Of a stretch of DNA of 64,000 nt, positions 61,345 to 64,000 are shown piece after piece. How positions within the stretch are numbered: position 1 is the stretch's first letter; every line of letters starts with the position of its first letter. The stretch is from positions 17,601,635 to 17,665,634 of the forward strand of contig NC_052679.1 in assembly GCF_016802725.1 (NCBI RefSeq), written 5' to 3'. The stretch comes from Solenopsis invicta (Eukaryota > Arthropoda > Insecta > Hymenoptera > Formicidae). The position numbers were made by a program, and so were the translations under genes. The notes under the pieces were generated by a model. The model saw nothing but the letters and a program-made list of their open reading frames with translations. It was not told the origin of the DNA and searched no databases.

Positions 61345-61924
61345 ACCGAAACTGAAACAGAATAACACATATTCAAATATTATAAAAGATAGTGTGATGA
61401 ATATTTCAGTTTTATATTGCCATTTTGGCGGGTGTTGTTAAATAGTATGTAAAAATATCACAAAGTGTTCCTATTAGAAGTTAAGACTTATATAATAGTG
61501 TCCCAAATGTTATGTTTCAAAAAATGTTGGAACTTAGTATTCTTCTAACTTGTATTACGACTTACTAATTAATAGTGCGAATGAGTGCACTTTCGTGAGA
61601 TGCTCGTACTTTAATGGCATACGTGGCCGAAGTTTAAAATTGCCATTATAATACACTAAACTGATTCATAGTGAGATGACGAATTATAATAATCCGAGAC
61701 TGTGTAGTAGCGATTAAGAGTAGTCAGTAAGTGATAACAGAACAGTTTACACGTTAGAACACATAAGAATTAGATTAGTGGACTAAATATTTAAAACATT
61801 TCAATTCCTAAAAGAAATTAAGATACTATGAAATAGTCACAGTGGAATTAAACTGGATAATTCTGGCGTTCTTAAAATTCTTAAAAATTGACATACATCT
61901 GAAGATATTTATACCTATATTATA
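61345..61924. other. Intergenic downstream of oskar
   Basis: AT-rich; no gene or clear repeat seen. The region may hold the original 3' untranslated sequence if the palindrome is artefactual. Confidence 0.4.
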
Positions 61925-62046
61925 GGCCCGTTCTTTTTAGCTGAACTGGCTGCACTAGTTGAGAGTTTATCTTTCTTCTTTCAACGTGAAGGGGAGAAGA
62001 TAAACTGGGAACTAGTACAGTCAGTTCAACTAAAAAGAACAGGCCT
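61925..62046. mobile_element. MITE-like hairpin, about 122 bp
   Basis: The left arm starts GGCCCGTTCTTTTTAGCTGA and the right arm ends with the complement TCAACTAAAAAGAACAGGCCT. The arms of about 50 bp also share TGCACTAGTT/AACTAGTACA and GTTTATCTT/AAGATAAAC. TA flanks the left end. Nothing is encoded. Confidence 0.75.
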
Positions 62047-63205
62047 CTTATTAGACAATAGTGGCATATAAAGAGACATCAAACACACAAGAGGCCTTTT
62101 CCTTTACCGGAGAAATTATTGCTTAGATTATTATTAATTCAAACTCGTGAACAAATAAATTTTTAATTTCTTTAAACGAGAACAGAAATGTTACATGTAA
62201 AACCGTTATCACTGTATTTAGAACGCGCTTATAAAGATGTTAGAATGACGAAAAAATGCGCTAAAATCATTATAAGAATGTTCCGAGTACGATCCTTTAT
62301 AAGACATAGACAAGAATTCGAGAGAAATGAGTAGATTTCAATTCAAAGAGATAATCTAGCGTGTCCAGATGCACGTTTTACAGAATTATATAAATGTTTA
62401 TTTTTAATCGCAATTATCACCTTCGATATCAATCGTCCGATTATGCGTTTTCATCTGCAAGTGTGTAAATCCATCGATTAAATTTTATGTAAAAAAACCC
62501 AAGAAATCTTTAATTGTACCTATCCAAAACGCAAGCGTGCTCGCACGAGGAACCTTTTGAATTTTTATTATTTTTTTTTTATTCCACCTTTCTCACCGTG
62601 CTGTATTAAATCTCCACTTATTCGGAATTAAATCTTGTACATTCTGGACACGCATTTTCTTTTTTTTTTGTAACCCCCGTATTTTAAGATTATATTCTTG
62701 CGCATATTGTCATAATGATGATCTCGCCAAATATTTGTGTCAATGATTATTATTATCATTACTTTCGCACATATGAATATATTATTCAAATATAATCGTA
62801 CAAAAATTGTATTATGCTTAATAATAAATGATTTCTAGAGAATTATATGCATTTGAATGGAAGGCGTGTATTCCTCACAATGGCATATCGCTCCTTTATT
62901 AAATTTTATTCAATAGTAACATATTATGCAATAGAACAAAATTCATCAGAAATGTACGTAACATACTTTTTGCATTTTTATGTACAGGTTCAAAATAAAT
63001 CGATAAATATTGCGTGACTACATCTTTTGCAATATCGGTATAATGTATGCATAAATTTCATAATTTATTCAGTGATCTACATTTTTTATATTATTTTTAT
63101 AAGATAAAAAATTCGTTCTCTTTGTGAATTAGTAATTGCATTTAAAAAAACAAATTTTGTAATTGTCACGTTTTTTTAAATAAAATTTTTATTTTTATTA
63201 TAGAG
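62047..63205. other. Intergenic
   Basis: AT-rich with homopolymer runs; no supported gene, RNA or repeat. Confidence 0.5.
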
Positions 63206-63864
63206 TAGAGGAGAAGAGGGTATTATGGCTACTGTCGACAATATGGTTACCCCTATTATCTCCGTTATTAGATGACGTATTCTAACAATTGCTTATGGAG
63301 TTATTCATTTAGTAGCCCGCCGTTTTTTAGTGATGTTAATATGACAATACATAATAAGTGACAATTGTTATAAGGCATTTTTACTTTTGAGCACTTCTAA
63401 ACTTTTTCAAGGTTTACCTTTAACCTTTAATTATTATACTCATACTTTCTCATTATTCTTAAACTTGAGTGTATTATCACACGAATGTACATACACGAAT
63501 GTATATTTTTAGGGTTACTGATCGCAAGAAAATTCTATATTAGGAAAATTCTAAACAATGAAAAATTAAAAATACATAATTTTGTAACAAGATACTGTGT
63601 TTCTTTTAAAGTAAACTAACTTTTTTAAATTATTCTTATACATAGCCATATTACGACCACTATTTTTCTGCCACCGATTATGCAGAGCATTAGATTTTTA
63701 TAAATCACGTCCTAAATAATAAATATCTCATTATTTTGAGCCTAGAATCTGTCAAACAACACTTTGACGAATGTAATCGTTCAAGTTTCAATAGAAAATA
63801 TTAATTATAAACAAAATGATTTAATAAAATGAAAATGGGTACCATATTACCCTTTTCTCCTCTA
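63206..63864. mobile_element. Inverted-repeat element, about 660 bp
   Basis: The left end TAGAGGAGAAGAGGGTATTA and the right end TACCATATTACCCTTTTCTC followed by CTCTA are inverted copies. The interior is AT-rich and encodes nothing. A diverged relative lies at 13797. Confidence 0.6.
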
Positions 63865-63891
63865 TTATTTAAAGAATATTATATAAAAGTT

Positions 63892-63913
63892 GAGAGAGAG
63901 AGAGAGAGAGAGA

Positions 63914-63946
<33 letters not shown>

Positions 63947-63951
63947 CGCGC
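63892..63951. repeat. Compound microsatellite (GA)n(TG)n(CG)n
   Basis: GA (63892-63914), TG and then CG runs follow one another without a break. The alternating purine-pyrimidine part can adopt Z-DNA. Confidence 0.95.
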
Positions 63952-64000
63952 TAACAATCTAAAATTCTATAATTATTCTAACTTTTAAGAACAGAGAAAA

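Overview
The window looks like an AT-rich insect nuclear contig, most likely from an ant or another aculeate hymenopteran. Genes are split by short GT-AG introns and separated by many small fold-back elements, and the gene set includes oskar, an insect transferrin and a divergent chemosensory ionotropic receptor. The species call is inference; the gene calls rest on exon chains whose splice phases close from start to stop.

Layout. 1-1.1 kb: a fold-back element and a decayed THAP-domain gene. 1.27-3.10 kb (-): a secreted or membrane protein with Tyr-Gly-Pro-rich segments, not recognised. 5.76-13.25 kb (+): a 16-exon CFAP43 orthologue (ciliary/flagellar WD-repeat and coiled-coil protein) with one in-frame TGA. 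16.87-21.95 kb (+): transferrin 1 in 10 exons, complete, 702 aa. 22.80-27.24 kb (-): a divergent cyclin, 10 exons, 655 aa. 27.88-32.72 kb (-): an ionotropic receptor, 12 exons, 672 aa. 33.19-35.78 kb: a chimeric duplicate of parts of the cyclin and receptor genes, now dead, with a transposon insertion whose empty site is still present in the parent. 36.78-39.98 kb (-): a vasa-derived DEAD-box gene with a long open frame but damaged catalytic motifs, followed by a truncated, frameshifted tandem copy. 41-49 kb: mobile elements only (Harbinger-like, fold-back and a 5S rRNA-derived sequence). 49.14-60.58 kb (+): oskar (LOTUS plus OSK domains). Its 9.8-kb first intron is mostly a satellite array of about 145-bp units, and its last two exons lie in a near-perfect 1.28-kb palindrome. 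61.3-64 kb: non-coding, with two more terminal-inverted-repeat elements.

How the parts relate. Oskar's LOTUS domain is known to bind Vasa, so an intact oskar-type gene within 10 kb of a catalytically degenerate vasa paralogue is notable. The direct copy of oskar ends at a TGA, while the inverted copy reads TGG at that codon and continues to a fuller C-terminus. This is either a real inverted duplication that truncates Oskar and could give a self-complementary transcript, or an assembly join of two haplotypes. CFAP43, Tsf1, the cyclin and the receptor look like ordinary single genes. The strongest points to follow up are the oskar palindrome, the dead vasa paralogue, the satellite-filled oskar intron, the CFAP43 stop codon and the dated transposon insertion in the cyclin/receptor duplicate.
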